Shown one piece after another: positions 35,198 to 45,504 of a stretch of DNA of 64,000 nucleotides; positions within the stretch are counted from its first letter, which is position 1, and every line of letters begins with the position of its first letter. The notes under the pieces were generated by a model. That model saw nothing but the letters and a program-made list of their open reading frames with translations. It ran no database searches and was not told the DNA's origin. The stretch covers positions 160,701-224,700 of the forward strand of contig CAJXTI010000001.1 in assembly GCA_913061185.1 (NCBI GenBank), written 5' to 3'. The position numbers and the translations under genes are program-made. Source of the DNA: an uncultured Oceanobacter sp. (GTDB lineage: Bacteria; Pseudomonadota; Gammaproteobacteria; Pseudomonadales; Oceanobacteraceae).

Positions 35198-38100
35198 TCA
35201 GCGATCGTAGTTGAGGTTAGGGGCGAGCCAGCGCTCCATGGTCTCGAGATCCATCTGCTTGCGGGCCGCTATATCCTCAACCTGGTCTTTGCCGATTTTC
35301 CCCAGGCCAAAATATTTGGCGTCCGGGTGGCCCAAATACCATCCACTAACGGAAGCTGCCGGACTCATGGCAAAGCTTTCGGTCAGGAATACGCCGGTGT
35401 TGGCTTCTGCATCCAACAATTTGAACAGGGTGGCCTTTTCGGTGTGATCCGGGCAAGCCGGGTAGCCGGGAGCCGGGCGAATACCCTGATATTTTTCCTT
35501 GATTCGTTGTTCGTTATCCATTTGCTCATCCGGGGCGTAGCCCCAGATGTCCTGACGGACTTGTTCGTGCAGGTACTCGGCAAATGCTTCGGCCAGGCGA
35601 TCGGCCAGTGCCTTGATCATGATGCTGTTGTAGTCGTCATGGCTGGCATTGTAATTTTGCGCCAACTGTTCGGCCTCGATGCCGGCGGTGACCACAAATG
35701 CACCCATGTAATCCTGTTTGCCATCGGTCAGCCTGGCTTCCGGAGTGACAAAATCCGCCAGTGAATAATTGGGCTGATCGTTTGGCTTGTCGGTTTGCTG
35801 GCGCAGGTGATGCAGCACCGCCAACTCCTCCGCTGGATTGTCAGGGTTGAAAATCACGGTGTCGTCATTGCCGCGTTTGGCGGCAGGCCACAGGCCGATG
35901 ACAGCGCGGGCGCGGAACAGTTTGTCATCCACGATACGTTGCAACATGGCCTGGGCATCCTTGAACAGATTGGTGGCGGCTTCACCAACCACTTCATCTT
36001 CCAGGATGCGGGGGAATTTACCGGCCAACTCCCAAGACATGAAGAAGGGCGTCCAGTCGATGTAATCGACCAGCTCGGCAACATCAAAATGATCGAATAC
36101 GCTGATACCCAGCCGGTTGGGGGTGACAGGTTGGTAGCTGTCCCAATCACAGTTGAAGGCATTGGCCACGGCTTGTGAATAGGGTAATAGAGCCTTGGCC
36201 TTGCGATTGGCATTACGCTGCCGTACGTGAACGTATTCGTCGCGAGTGGCGGCAATAAATGCAGGCTTGGCTTCCGGGGTGACCAGTTTCTGGGCAACGC
36301 CGACAGCGCGGGAAGCATCTGCCACGTAGATGGTAATGTCATTTTTGAACTGGGGTTCAATTTTTACCGCTGTGTGGGCTTTAGACGTTGTGGCGCCGCC
36401 AATCATTAAGGGGACATGGTAGTCCAGGCGCTGCATTTCACGGGCAACGTGAACCATTTCGTCCAGTGATGGCGTGATCAGGCCAGACAAGCCGATGATA
36501 TCGACGTTCTCTTCTTTGGCGACCTTGAGGATTTTTTCGGCAGGCACCATCACGCCCAGGTCAATCACTTCAAAGTTGTTGCACTGCAGTACCACACCAA
36601 CGATGTTTTTACCGATGTCGTGCACGTCGCCCTTGACGGTAGCCATCAGGATTTTGCCTTGGGTTTCAGACTTGCCGTTTTTTTCTTCTTCGATGTAGGG
36701 CAGCAAGTAAGCTACTGCCTGTTTCATGACGCGGGCGCTTTTTACCACCTGCGGCAGGAACATTTTGCCGGAGCCAAACAGGTCGCCAACCACATTCATG
36801 CCATCCATCAGCGGGCCTTCGATCACTTCAATCGGCCGTGCAAACATTTGGCGGGCGGCCTCGGTATCTTCTTCAACGTAGGCGTTAATGCCTTTGACCA
36901 AGGCATGAGTCAGTCGCTCTGTGACTGGCAGGGTGCGCCATTCTTCGGTTTCTTTCTCCGCGACCGAGCCATCGCCACGGTAGTTTTCGGCGACCGCCAG
37001 CAGGCGGTCGGTGGCATCGTCGCGGCGATTGAGGATGACGTCTTCAACCAGCTCTTTTAATTCGGCCGGGAGATCGTCGTAAACCGCCAGCTGACCGGCG
37101 TTAACAATGCCCATGCTCAGGCCATTTTTTATGGCGTAATAAAGGAAGACAGAGTGGATGGCTTCGCGCACCGGGTTATTGCCCCGGAACGAGAATGAAA
37201 CATTGGAAACACCGCCAGAGATCTTGGCGTGGGGTAGGTTTTTGGTAATAAACTGACAGCTGTTGATGAAATCAACGGCGTAATTGTTGTGCTCTTCAAT
37301 GCCGGTGGCAACGGCAAATATATTCGGGTCGAAGATGATATCGGCTGGATCGAAGCCCACTTCATCGACCAGAATACGGTAGGATTTTTCACAAATATCG
37401 TTCTTGCGGGCTTCAGTATCTGCCTGACCTTGTTCGTCGAACGCCATGACCACCACCGCCGCGCCGTAACGCAGACAGCGTTTGGCTTTTTCGACAAACT
37501 CTTGCTTGCCTTCTTTTAGCGAGATGGAGTTGACCACCGCCTTGCCCTGAATGCACTTCAGGCCAGCTTCGATGATTTCCCATTTGGAGGAGTCCACCAT
37601 GATCGGTACGCGAGCAATATCCGGCTCGGCGGCAATCAGATTCAGGAAGCGCACCATGGCGGCCTGAGAATCCAGCATGCCCTCATCCATATTGATGTCG
37701 ATGATCTGGGCGCCGTTTTCTACCTGTTCACGAGCTACCGTCAAGGCCTGGTCGTAATTCTCATCGACAATCAGGCGTTTGAATACCGCTGAGCCTGTGA
37801 CGTTGGCGCGCTCACCGACGTTAACAAACAGGCTGGTTTCGTCAAAGTTGAACGGCTCCAGCCCGGCCAGTCGGCAGGCCGGCTTTATCTCTGGAATAAC
37901 CCGTGGCGGGTGTTTTGCCACCGCTGCGGCAATCGCCTTGATGTGTGCCGGTGTGGAGCCACAACAGCCTCCCAGAATGTTGAGGAAGCCGCTGGCGGCA
38001 AATTCTTCAACGATGGCGGCCATTTCTGCCGGAGTCTGGTCGTATTCGCCGAACTCGTTGGGCAGGCCGGCATTCGGGTGGGCGGAAATAAAACACTTGG

Positions 38101-38905
38101 CCTTGTTGCTCAGCTCTTCAATGTGAGGGCGAAGCTCTTCTGCTCCCAGGGCGCAGTTCAGCCCGATAGTCAACGGCCGGGCATGAATCAGCGAATTGTA
38201 GAAGGCTTCGGCGGTTTGGCCTGACAGGGTGCGACCGGACGCATCGGTAATCGTGCCGGAAATCATGATGGGTAATTCTTCGCCGCGCGCTTCAAAGACT
38301 CCTTGTACCGCAAAAATGGCGGCCTTGGCATTGAGGGTGTCGAAAATGGTTTCAATCAGAATCAGGTCGGCACCACCATCCATCAGCGCTTCGGTGGCTT
38401 CGGTATATTCGTCAACCAACTGATCAAAGGTGATCGCCCGGTAGCCGGGATCATTGACGTCCGGTGAAATTGAGCAGGTCTTGCTGGTCGGGCCAAGTAC
38501 TCCGGCAACATAGCGCGGAATGCCCGTCGCAGCTTCCACTTCGTCACAGACGCTGCGGGCGAGGGCAGCAGCTTCGCGGTTTAATTCCGGTACCAGATCT
38601 TCAAGCTGGTAGTCTGCTTGCGAAACTCGGGTGCTATTGAAGGTGTTGGTTTCGAGGATGTCAGCACCGGCCTCCAGGTACTGGCGGTGGATGCCAGCGA
38701 TAATGTCGGGCTGGGTCAATACCAGCAGGTCGTTGTTACCCTTGATCTCCTGGCTCAGGTCGGCAAAGCGCTCGCCGCGATAGTCTTTTTCTTCCAGCTG
38801 ATGCGACTGAATCAGTGTGCCCATACCACCATCCAGGATGTGGATGCGCTGGGTAAGATTCTCTTTTAACTGCTGGATGCGACGTTGGCGACTGACGTTG
38901 GACAT
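35198..38905 (-). CDS. metH: Cobalamin-dependent methionine synthase
   Basis: MetH transfers a methyl group from methyl-tetrahydrofolate to homocysteine through cobalamin. The 1235-residue protein has all four modules. The homocysteine domain begins [25 protein letters not shown] and ends with the zinc Cys pair in [11 protein letters not shown]. The folate barrel begins [13 protein letters not shown]. The cobalamin domain has the ligand His in [18 protein letters not shown]. The reactivation domain has [12 protein letters not shown] (SAM-binding). ATG at 38905 is used; a GTG at 38920 is possible. I saw no cobalamin or SAM riboswitch upstream. Confidence 0.97.
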   Translation of the reverse strand: MSNVSRQRRIQQLKENLTQRIHILDGGMGTLIQSHQLEEKDYRGERFADLSQEIKGNNDLLVLTQPDIIAGIHRQYLEAGADILETNTFNSTRVSQADYQLEDLVPELNREAAALARSVCDEVEAATGIPRYVAGVLGPTSKTCSISPDVNDPGYRAITFDQLVDEYTEATEALMDGGADLILIETIFDTLNAKAAIFAVQGVFEARGEELPIMISGTITDASGRTLSGQTAEAFYNSLIHARPLTIGLNCALGAEELRPHIEELSNKAKCFISAHPNAGLPNEFGEYDQTPAEMAAIVEEFAASGFLNILGGCCGSTPAHIKAIAAAVAKHPPRVIPEIKPACRLAGLEPFNFDETSLFVNVGERANVTGSAVFKRLIVDENYDQALTVAREQVENGAQIIDINMDEGMLDSQAAMVRFLNLIAAEPDIARVPIMVDSSKWEIIEAGLKCIQGKAVVNSISLKEGKQEFVEKAKRCLRYGAAVVVMAFDEQGQADTEARKNDICEKSYRILVDEVGFDPADIIFDPNIFAVATGIEEHNNYAVDFINSCQFITKNLPHAKISGGVSNVSFSFRGNNPVREAIHSVFLYYAIKNGLSMGIVNAGQLAVYDDLPAELKELVEDVILNRRDDATDRLLAVAENYRGDGSVAEKETEEWRTLPVTERLTHALVKGINAYVEEDTEAARQMFARPIEVIEGPLMDGMNVVGDLFGSGKMFLPQVVKSARVMKQAVAYLLPYIEEEKNGKSETQGKILMATVKGDVHDIGKNIVGVVLQCNNFEVIDLGVMVPAEKILKVAKEENVDIIGLSGLITPSLDEMVHVAREMQRLDYHVPLMIGGATTSKAHTAVKIEPQFKNDITIYVADASRAVGVAQKLVTPEAKPAFIAATRDEYVHVRQRNANRKAKALLPYSQAVANAFNCDWDSYQPVTPNRLGISVFDHFDVAELVDYIDWTPFFMSWELAGKFPRILEDEVVGEAATNLFKDAQAMLQRIVDDKLFRARAVIGLWPAAKRGNDDTVIFNPDNPAEELAVLHHLRQQTDKPNDQPNYSLADFVTPEARLTDGKQDYMGAFVVTAGIEAEQLAQNYNASHDDYNSIMIKALADRLAEAFAEYLHEQVRQDIWGYAPDEQMDNEQRIKEKYQGIRPAPGYPACPDHTEKATLFKLLDAEANTGVFLTESFAMSPAASVSGWYLGHPDAKYFGLGKIGKDQVEDIAARKQMDLETMERWLAPNLNYDR

Positions 38906-39063
38906 TGCTCTTTGACTCACTCGGATGAACTGCAGATCGACATTAAAAAAGGCGCAAGATTATATCAGAGGTGCATAAGATTGTCTTATCCAACTATTTT
39001 GGTGGGGTATTTCGCTACCTACGGGGTTTCGTTACAATGGCGGTCAGTTTTGAGGATACGTTT

Positions 39064-39654
39064 ATGACCGAATACGTAAAGATTACCCCGGATGCTGAAG
39101 TTTACCTGGCTGATTTGCTGAGCAAGCAGCCCGCAGCAGATATGTCCGTCCGTGTGTTTATCACTCAGCCCGGTACCCGTTACGCTGAAACCTGTCTGGC
39201 TTACTGTCGCCCGGAAGAAGTGAATGATAATGACAAGTTGCAGCAGATGGAGTTGCTCAAGGTTTACGTTGAGGGAATGAGTATTCCGTACCTGGAGGAG
39301 TCGATTATCGACTTCGCCAAAGATCGCATGGGCGGGCAGCTGACCATCAAAGCTCCCAATGCCAAGATGCCCAAGGTGACGGCAGACAGCCCGGTTGAAG
39401 AGCGCATCAATTATTTGCTCTACACCGAAATCAATCCGGGACTGGCGTCTCATGGCGGCGAAGTCAGCCTGGTTGAATTCACTGAAGACGGTTTGGCTAT
39501 TCTCAAGTTTGGCGGTGGTTGCCAGGGATGCAGTGCCGTGGATATGACCTTGAAAGACGGCGTCGAGGCCAGTCTGATTGCCAAGATTCCTGAGGTTCAG
39601 GGGGTTCGCGATGTGACGGATCATACCGTGACGGATCAGGCTTACTTCAAATAG
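39064..39654 (+). CDS. nfuA: Fe-S biogenesis protein NfuA
   Basis: NfuA carries [4Fe-4S] clusters to target enzymes. The 196-residue protein has the N-terminal degenerate A-type domain ([17 protein letters not shown], no cluster Cys) and the C-terminal Nfu domain with the CxxC motif [19 protein letters not shown]. Length and layout match Escherichia coli NfuA. GAGGA lies before the ATG. It is divergent from metH. Confidence 0.96.
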   Translation: MTEYVKITPDAEVYLADLLSKQPAADMSVRVFITQPGTRYAETCLAYCRPEEVNDNDKLQQMELLKVYVEGMSIPYLEESIIDFAKDRMGGQLTIKAPNAKMPKVTADSPVEERINYLLYTEINPGLASHGGEVSLVEFTEDGLAILKFGGGCQGCSAVDMTLKDGVEASLIAKIPEVQGVRDVTDHTVTDQAYFK

Positions 39655-39665
39655 GGCGGTCAGTA

Positions 39666-39726
39666 AAAACGCAGGCGTTCTGCCAGGCTTCTTCAGACGC
39701 CGGCCCCGACAGCTTGGCAGCGTTTT
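39666..39726. terminator. Possible bidirectional terminator after nfuA
   Basis: Long imperfect stem: AAAACGC pairs with GCGTTTT, then CTGCCAGGCT pairs with AGCTTGGCAG with one mismatch; short T-runs flank both sides. It lies between convergent nfuA and the PilZ gene. Confidence 0.4.
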
Positions 39727-39752
39727 GGTGGTCGGCTTTCTGCTGATTGACG

Positions 39753-40055
39753 CTATCGCAGGTTTGTTAGGGTGACGGCAATATCTTCGCTCTCATTTTC
39801 TGTTCGACTGACCCGCACGACGGAGGCATCAGCAACCAGTGGGGTCGTCGTTCCGCCGCCGCTGGATATTGTCACCACACCCTGCTGTCCAGCTTCCAGG
39901 CCGCTGTCGGCATGACAGATCAGGCGGGCACCCGTGGTGCTCAAATCAATACAGGTCAAAGACAATGTGTGACTTTCTATCACCAGACTGGCTTCGGTGT
40001 TAACCGACATCCGGATGAAATCGCGTTTTTCGGAATAGTGATTACGCCAGCTCAT
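39753..40055 (-). CDS. PilZ-domain protein
   Basis: This 100-residue single-domain protein shows the c-di-GMP-binding layout of PilZ: an Arg-rich start (YSEKRDFIRMSV, an RxxxR motif) followed by CIDLSTTGARLICH (D-x-S-x-x-G). With both motifs intact it probably binds c-di-GMP. The partner is unknown. The 253-bp gap upstream contains a hairpin at 40180-40213 but no gene. Confidence 0.82.
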   Translation of the reverse strand: MSWRNHYSEKRDFIRMSVNTEASLVIESHTLSLTCIDLSTTGARLICHADSGLEAGQQGVVTISSGGGTTTPLVADASVVRVSRTENESEDIAVTLTNLR

Positions 40056-40308
40056 GGCTGCCTCCTTGATAGCTTGCCGGTATGCGGCTTCTTCTATGCC
40101 AATCAGTATAGTTCAATATTCCCTGGTTACAGGACAAGTGGGGGATTGCATGGCGATTCGCTTGGCGTTAGTGTTCGCACCCATGTTGCCTGCCCCGTAG
40201 GGGCAACGATGGGTTGGTCCAATGACACGGATATTTATGTCTGGTAGTGGGCTTGCTTGTCGAGGTGTACCTCTTATTCTGAATGCTTTCCGGTGTTAGG
40301 AGATGCGA

Positions 40309-41487
40309 ATGGCCGCGAATGTGCTGGTCATTGATGACGACCCCTCGGTGCTCGAGAGTATCGCCACGTTTTTAGTGGACTACGATTACCAGGTGGTAAC
40401 TGCACCTTCCGCTGCAGCTGCCTGGCAAGAACTCGATCGTCATCATATTGATATTGCGATTTGTGATTTGCGAATGCCTGGTACCAGCGGGATCGAGTGG
40501 CTGGAGCAGCTAAAAAAATGCCGCCCCGAGCTACCAGTGATCGTGGTATCCGGTGCCGGGGTAATGGACGATGTGGTGCGAGCCTTGCGACTGGGGGCTG
40601 ATGACTTCCTGGTGAAACCCATACTCGATCTGGAAGTGCTGCATCATGCGCTCAGGCGGGCGCTGGAGCGTGCCGATCTTGAGGCAGAAAACATTGCGTA
40701 TCGTGAGCATCTGGAAAAAACCAATACGGAGTTGAAGCGCGGTCTGGATGAGCTGAGAACCGATCAAATGGCCGGTCGTCAAATTCAGATGCGGATGTTG
40801 CCCGACCCCCTGAACTACAACGGTTTGCAATGTGACCATCGGATTTTTCCTTCACTGATGTTGAGTGGTGATTTTCTCGATTATTTTGAGTTGGGAGAAC
40901 ATCGGCTGGTTTTCTATATCGCCGACGTGTCTGGTCATGGTTCTTCATCGGCATTTGTCACTGTCCTGCTTAAAAATCTCACTTATCGCCTGCGGCGTAA
41001 CTTTCGTCGAGGCTCCAGCGATGATCTGTTGCATCCGGCCCAGGTGCTCGAGCGGATGAATTCCGAGATGCTGGCAACCGGGCTGGACAAGCATCTGACC
41101 ATTTTCTACGGCATACTGGATACGCGGGAGTTGGTTCTGGAATACAGCGTCGGCGGCCATTTGCCGATGCCGGCGCTGCTGGATGCCTCAGGTTGTCATT
41201 ATCTGGAAGGGCGAGGCATGCCGGTTGGTTTGTTCCGTGAAGCAGAATACAAAACCATGCGACTGGAACTTCCTGATGCCTTCCGGCTTCTACTGTTTTC
41301 GGATGGTGTGCTGGAAATTATTCCCGCTGCCAGCCTGACAGAGAAAGAAGCAAGCCTGCTGGACATGGTTAAAGGCCAGCAGGGCGATCTGGACGGACTG
41401 ACGTCTGTGCTGGAGCTGGAAACAGAACACGCGTTGGAAGTTCCTGACGATATTGCGATGGTCTCTATTGGTCGAGGTGAACTATGA
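40309..41487 (+). CDS. Response regulator with PP2C/SpoIIE phosphatase output (RssB/HsbR-like)
   Basis: The N-terminal receiver domain has the acidic pocket VIDDDPS, phospho-acceptor Asp53 in ICDLRMPGTSG and Lys in FLVKPI. A coiled-coil linker (residues about 125-160) leads to a SpoIIE-type Ser/Thr phosphatase with LSGDFLDYF, YIADVSGHGSSSAF and LLFSDGVLEI, whose metal Asp residues are present. The 392-residue protein would dephosphorylate an anti-sigma antagonist; the STAS gene overlapping by 4 bp is the obvious substrate. ATG at 40309 is chosen because AGGAG lies 6 bp upstream. The layout recalls Pseudomonas RssB-RssC and HsbR-HsbA. Confidence 0.88.
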   Translation: MAANVLVIDDDPSVLESIATFLVDYDYQVVTAPSAAAAWQELDRHHIDIAICDLRMPGTSGIEWLEQLKKCRPELPVIVVSGAGVMDDVVRALRLGADDFLVKPILDLEVLHHALRRALERADLEAENIAYREHLEKTNTELKRGLDELRTDQMAGRQIQMRMLPDPLNYNGLQCDHRIFPSLMLSGDFLDYFELGEHRLVFYIADVSGHGSSSAFVTVLLKNLTYRLRRNFRRGSSDDLLHPAQVLERMNSEMLATGLDKHLTIFYGILDTRELVLEYSVGGHLPMPALLDASGCHYLEGRGMPVGLFREAEYKTMRLELPDAFRLLLFSDGVLEIIPAASLTEKEASLLDMVKGQQGDLDGLTSVLELETEHALEVPDDIAMVSIGRGEL

Positions 41488-41975
41488 CGTCGGGTCAGAT
41501 CCAGGTAGCCCAGTATCACGGCGTCGAGATTGTGCGCCTGATAGGGGATGTGCGACTCAATCTGTGTACCGCCTTTGATCGATACATTCGGCAGGTGCTT
41601 TCCGATGGCATGTTTGCCAATGTGTTGATCGACTTGTCAGCGGCTGAGGGCGTCGACAGCACGACGCTGGGCCAACTGGCAAAAATATCCATCGTAAGTC
41701 GGGATCGGTTTGATATCACCCCGACGGTGTTTTCCCCGGATCCCAGTATTACGCGAATTCTTATGAGCATGGGTTTCGACCATGTTTTTCATATTCTGGA
41801 AGAGCCATTTGCCAATGAAGCCGAGTTTCGGGACTGGGTAGATGATACGGTAGATGAAGAAGCCGCTCGCGATCAGATTATTTCAGCTCACAAGGTATTG
41901 ATGGATCTTAACGACAGCAATCGCGATACCTTCAGTGAGCTGGTTGAAACTCTGGAATGCAGTCGAACCCAATAA
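41484..41975 (+). CDS. STAS-domain anti-sigma factor antagonist
   Basis: This 163-residue protein has an N-terminal STAS domain; VLIDLSAAEGVDSTTLGQLAKI holds the conserved Asp-Ser where phosphorylation occurs. The C-terminal extension (DEEAARDQIISAHKVLMDLND) is helical. It overlaps the phosphatase gene by ATGA, so translation is coupled and the two probably form a partner-switching pair controlling a sigma factor or another target. No kinase or sigma gene is nearby. Confidence 0.88.
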   Translation: MTSGQIQVAQYHGVEIVRLIGDVRLNLCTAFDRYIRQVLSDGMFANVLIDLSAAEGVDSTTLGQLAKISIVSRDRFDITPTVFSPDPSITRILMSMGFDHVFHILEEPFANEAEFRDWVDDTVDEEAARDQIISAHKVLMDLNDSNRDTFSELVETLECSRTQ

Positions 41976-41993
41976 CCCATCAGGAGATTTTTT

Positions 41994-43019
41994 GTGGGCA
42001 TCCGTACAGCAGCCATCATAGGTGGAGGCAGTTTTGGCACGGTCACGGCCAATATTCTTGCAGATAACAATATTCAGGCCATTCAGTGGTTACGAAATCA
42101 GGATATTGCGGACAGCATTAATCAACAGCACGTCAATGAACAATATCTGCCCGGTATCGCCCTCAACCCGTCACTCAAGGCAACAACGGTTATTGAAGAA
42201 GCAGTCGTTGGTGCAGATGTAATTTTTGTTTCTGTACCCAGCAAGTCCGTCAGAGACGTTATTTCCGGATTTGCTCATCTGATCAGCCCGCAACAAGCAT
42301 TGGTCAGCACCACCAAAGGAATTGAACCCGACGGTTTTTTATTGATGAGTCAGGTCATTCGTGAGGTGTTCCCTGATAACCCGGTGGGTGTTCTCAGTGG
42401 CCCCAATCTCGCCAAGGAAATTGCTCGCAAGGAACTGGCAGGAACCGTTATTGCCAGTGAAAACAGTGACTTGCGTCGCGATATTCAAGAAGCCTTGAGT
42501 TGTGATTACTTGCGTGTTTACGCCTCCAATGATGTCTATGGCGTCGAACTGGGTGGGGCGTTAAAAAACATATACGCGATTGTTTCCGGCTTCGTGGCGG
42601 CACTGGGCATGGGGGAAAACACCAAGAGTATGATTATTACCCGCTCGCTGGCAGAAATGAGTCGCTTTGCGGATGCCATGGGAGCCAACCCGCTGACGTT
42701 TCTTGGCTTGTCGGGCGTGGGGGATCTGGTGGTGACCTGTATGTCCCCCCTGAGCCGCAACTTTCGTGTCGGTTATGCCATCGGCCAGGGTAAAACCCTT
42801 GATCAGGCGATCGAAGAGTTGGGTGAAGTGGCTGAAGGTGTGAATACCTTGCGCTATGTCAGGGCCAAGGCAGAAGATTCAGGTATCTATATGCCTCTGG
42901 TGATGGGTGCTTACGAATGTTTGTTTAATGGCGCCGATCCCGGAATGGTCGCTCGAGGGCTGATGACCGGTGAACATGCGTCAGATGTAGAATTTGCCTT
43001 ACCCAAGCACGAAATCTAA
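41994..43019 (+). CDS. gpsA: NAD(P)H-dependent glycerol-3-phosphate dehydrogenase
   Basis: GpsA reduces dihydroxyacetone phosphate to sn-glycerol 3-phosphate for phospholipid synthesis. The 341-residue cytoplasmic enzyme starts at GTG 41994 with AGGAGA upstream. The Rossmann motif is IIGGGSFGTVTANIL. Catalytic Lys segments are STTKGIEPDG and GVELGGALKNIYAI, and NAD binding is supported by LSGPNLAKEIA. It follows the STAS gene by 18 bp and precedes the DUF4389 gene by 14 bp, a conserved neighbourhood in Pseudomonas relatives. Confidence 0.96.
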   Translation: MGIRTAAIIGGGSFGTVTANILADNNIQAIQWLRNQDIADSINQQHVNEQYLPGIALNPSLKATTVIEEAVVGADVIFVSVPSKSVRDVISGFAHLISPQQALVSTTKGIEPDGFLLMSQVIREVFPDNPVGVLSGPNLAKEIARKELAGTVIASENSDLRRDIQEALSCDYLRVYASNDVYGVELGGALKNIYAIVSGFVAALGMGENTKSMIITRSLAEMSRFADAMGANPLTFLGLSGVGDLVVTCMSPLSRNFRVGYAIGQGKTLDQAIEELGEVAEGVNTLRYVRAKAEDSGIYMPLVMGAYECLFNGADPGMVARGLMTGEHASDVEFALPKHEI

Positions 43020-43033
43020 CAGGAGCGGGTTAA

Positions 43034-43357
43034 ATGTCAGACGCGAATTTCAAAACCAATGTCACCTCAGATGCTTTTTGGCTTCGAACAATTTATACCG
43101 TTATCTTTATTGTTGTCATAAGACTCCTCGACCTGGTCTTGTTGCTGTCAACACTGGTGCAATGGGTGTCACGATTACTGACCGGCCATCCGCACAAGGA
43201 GTTGGGTGGTTTCTGCCAGGCGCTGGGAATTTACTACCAGCAGGTGGTGCATTACCTGACCGGCTGCAGTGACGAAAAGCCGTTTCCCTTCCGGGAGTGG
43301 CCTTCAACACTGACTGCGACTGCGGAAGAAAACGTTCCAACGTCGCCCGATCAGTAG
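43034..43357 (+). CDS. DUF4389 membrane protein
   Basis: This 107-residue protein has a hydrophobic N-terminal half: TIYTVIFIVVIRLLDLVLLLS forms one transmembrane segment, followed by TGHPHKELGGFCQALGIYYQQVVHYLTGCSDEKPFPF, the conserved part of the DUF4389 family. Function is unknown. The spacing of 14 bp from gpsA and the ribosome site GGAGCGG point to cotranscription. Confidence 0.88.
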   Translation: MSDANFKTNVTSDAFWLRTIYTVIFIVVIRLLDLVLLLSTLVQWVSRLLTGHPHKELGGFCQALGIYYQQVVHYLTGCSDEKPFPFREWPSTLTATAEENVPTSPDQ

Positions 43358-43410
43358 TCAATGATGATCCAACAATAAAGAAGCGCCTTGAACAAAAAGG
43401 CTGATATTTT

Positions 43411-43875
43411 GTGAAAATCTGTATAGTTCGCCATGGTTCTGCAGTCGTCGGGAGTCTTGATGATCAACATCGGGGTCTAACCGACAAGGGACGACATCAA
43501 GCTCAGGCTGCCGGAGGTTGGCTGGCGGAGCAGGAATGGCAGAATCCACAGATATGGGTCAGTCCTTATTATCGGGCCCAGCAAACGGCGGCGCTGATTT
43601 CGGAATCGATGCCATTAGATATGGAAAATCATGCTTCGCTGATACCGTCATCCGATGTTACTCCGATAGTGGATGAACTGATTGAACGGGACGGTGATGT
43701 GATTCTGGTGTCCCATTTGCCGCTGGTCGGACGATTGGCAGCCTATCTGGTCGAAGGGCAGGTATTTGATCAACCCTGGTCACCGGCTGAATGTTGGGTG
43801 TTGAGTGGTGATATTGCCGGGCCCGGTTGCTTGTCCGTAGAGTCAGTCTGGTATCCGGTACTGGAAGGACTCTGA
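43411..43875 (+). CDS. sixA: Phosphohistidine phosphatase SixA
   Basis: SixA removes phosphate from histidine residues of phosphotransfer domains. The 154-residue histidine phosphatase has ICIVRHGSA with the catalytic RHG, GLTDKGRHQA, SPYYRAQQTA and the second His in VILVSHLPLVGRLAAYL. Start GTG at 43411. It is the last of the gpsA-DUF4389-sixA group. Confidence 0.93.
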   Translation: MKICIVRHGSAVVGSLDDQHRGLTDKGRHQAQAAGGWLAEQEWQNPQIWVSPYYRAQQTAALISESMPLDMENHASLIPSSDVTPIVDELIERDGDVILVSHLPLVGRLAAYLVEGQVFDQPWSPAECWVLSGDIAGPGCLSVESVWYPVLEGL

Positions 43876-43953
43876 TATTGCTCCCTCCGAGCTGTACTCA
43901 ATCAAGTCAGTTGTCATAATAGCCGCTTGCAATGTTGCCGGTGGTGTTCCAGT

Positions 43954-44787
43954 TTGAAAGCGATACAGTTTGATTATCCAGGTGGTTCTATCGAAGGGCT
44001 GGCATGGGGTGAACCCGGTCAACCAACGGTGATTGCTGTTCATGGCTGGCTGGATAATGCCGCCAGCTTTGCGGCCTTGGCTGACCAGTTACCGGGTATT
44101 TATTTGATAGCGATTGATTTGCCGGGTCATGGTTTATCGGCCTGGCTACCAGGCGGCTATCCCATCTGGGCGCCTGCGGAAGCCATTGCCTGGGTCGCCG
44201 AACAGTTTTCTCAACCGGTTCACTGGCTGGGGCATTCGATGGGGGCTGCGGCGCTGGTGTTGGCGGCCGGGGCTTTCCCTGAACGTTTTGCCAGCACCGT
44301 TTTATTGGATGGTATTGGCCCTGTCACCCAAACCAACGAACAAGCTGTCGACACCTTTCGGCGTCATGTGGAGACATCGGTTCGCGCTGGTTTTGCGGGT
44401 TACCTCAATCCGGAACAAGCCATTGCGGCACGGATAAAGGCTACGCCGTTTGTTGGTGCGGAAGTTATTGCGCCCGTTATTCTGCGTAACCTGGAGCCGC
44501 GTAACCAACGCTGGTTCTGGCGTACCGATCCGGCTTTGCGTCGTCCTTCGGCTTTTCGTCTGACGGAGCCCATGGTGGAGGAATTTCTGCGAGCAATGAC
44601 TTTGCCCACGTTAGTGGTTCGTGCCCATGAGGGCATCGTTCCCGAAGCTGTTTTTTGTCGTCGACTCGGATTGATGCCGATGGCAGAGCGCCTTGATGTT
44701 GAGGGGCATCATCATCTGCATCTGGAACCGGAAAAATCGGCATTGTTGGCCAAATCGTTACTTGCTTTCTGGGAGCGCGCAGGATGA
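43954..44787 (+). CDS. Alpha/beta-hydrolase fold protein
   Basis: This is a 277-residue alpha/beta hydrolase. The oxyanion segment is VIAVHGWLDNAASFAALA, the nucleophile elbow GHSMGAAALVLAA, and the terminal His lies in VEGHHHLHLEP, so the triad looks complete. The substrate is unknown; lipase/esterase or C-C hydrolase are possible. The start is uncertain: TTG at 43954 gives a normal N-terminus, and no ATG lies close. The stop overlaps the next start (ATGA), so it is coupled to the DUF1461 gene. Confidence 0.85.
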   Translation: MKAIQFDYPGGSIEGLAWGEPGQPTVIAVHGWLDNAASFAALADQLPGIYLIAIDLPGHGLSAWLPGGYPIWAPAEAIAWVAEQFSQPVHWLGHSMGAAALVLAAGAFPERFASTVLLDGIGPVTQTNEQAVDTFRRHVETSVRAGFAGYLNPEQAIAARIKATPFVGAEVIAPVILRNLEPRNQRWFWRTDPALRRPSAFRLTEPMVEEFLRAMTLPTLVVRAHEGIVPEAVFCRRLGLMPMAERLDVEGHHHLHLEPEKSALLAKSLLAFWERAG

Positions 44788-45497
44788 AAAACGTACACCA
44801 GCTTGGCTGGTTTGTCGTGCTAATCGCGGCGTTGCTGCTGTCGCTGGCATTATCGTGGTTTGGTTTGGCGGCAGCTCATTACGGCTTTGAACGCTGGTAC
44901 GATATTTATGATATTGGCGAGCATATCGATCGGTATGGCCCGCAAAATCGTTTTATTCGTGGGTTGGACAGCCTCGACAAGGCGGAACATGTCCGACTGT
45001 TTAATGCCATCAGTGAAGCAGTTCATCATCAGGGTGAGGGGCTAAAAGAAATAACGTTTGAGTATCGTGGCAGCACTCGCCCGCTGTTGAGACAACCGGA
45101 GGTGGTTCATTTGCAGGATGTTGCCAATTTAATCGATGTCTTGCGGCTGGTCAGCGTTTTTTTTGCCGTGGTCGTGGTTGGCGGAACCTTGTTGTTACGG
45201 CGACATAAACCCCGCTGGCGAATTCAGGGGGCGTTGCTGGGCGGGCTGATGAGTCTGTCGGTGTTGTCGATTATCCTGATTGGGCCGAAGCAGGTGTTCT
45301 ATCACCTGCATGAAATGATTTTCCCAGCTGATCATGCCTGGTTTTTTTACTATCAGGACTCGTTGATGGCAACCTTGATGAAAGCGCCGGATCTGTTTGG
45401 TGGCATTGCCCTTGTCATTGTCATGGGCGGCGTCATTCTGTTTGGGTTTTACCTGCTGTTGCTGACCGGTTGGCAGCGGCGCCAGGGTAGCCAATAA
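44784..45497 (+). CDS. DUF1461 integral membrane protein
   Basis: This 237-residue protein has about five predicted transmembrane helices: one N-terminal (residues 8-30), two in the middle (about 115-135 and 145-165) and a C-terminal pair. An extracytoplasmic loop with RYGPQNRFIRGLDSLDKAEHVRLFNAI lies between the first and second, and FHLHEMIFPADHAWFFYYQDSLMATLM-type sequence is characteristic of DUF1461. Function is unknown. It overlaps the hydrolase gene by four bases. Confidence 0.87.
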   Translation: MKNVHQLGWFVVLIAALLLSLALSWFGLAAAHYGFERWYDIYDIGEHIDRYGPQNRFIRGLDSLDKAEHVRLFNAISEAVHHQGEGLKEITFEYRGSTRPLLRQPEVVHLQDVANLIDVLRLVSVFFAVVVVGGTLLLRRHKPRWRIQGALLGGLMSLSVLSIILIGPKQVFYHLHEMIFPADHAWFFYYQDSLMATLMKAPDLFGGIALVIVMGGVILFGFYLLLLTGWQRRQGSQ

Positions 45498-45504
45498 CGC
45501 CGAA

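Noticed and set aside
38906..39063. Possible cobalamin or SAM riboswitch upstream of metH
   Set aside because: The gap to nfuA is short and shows none of the conserved boxes of these riboswitches.
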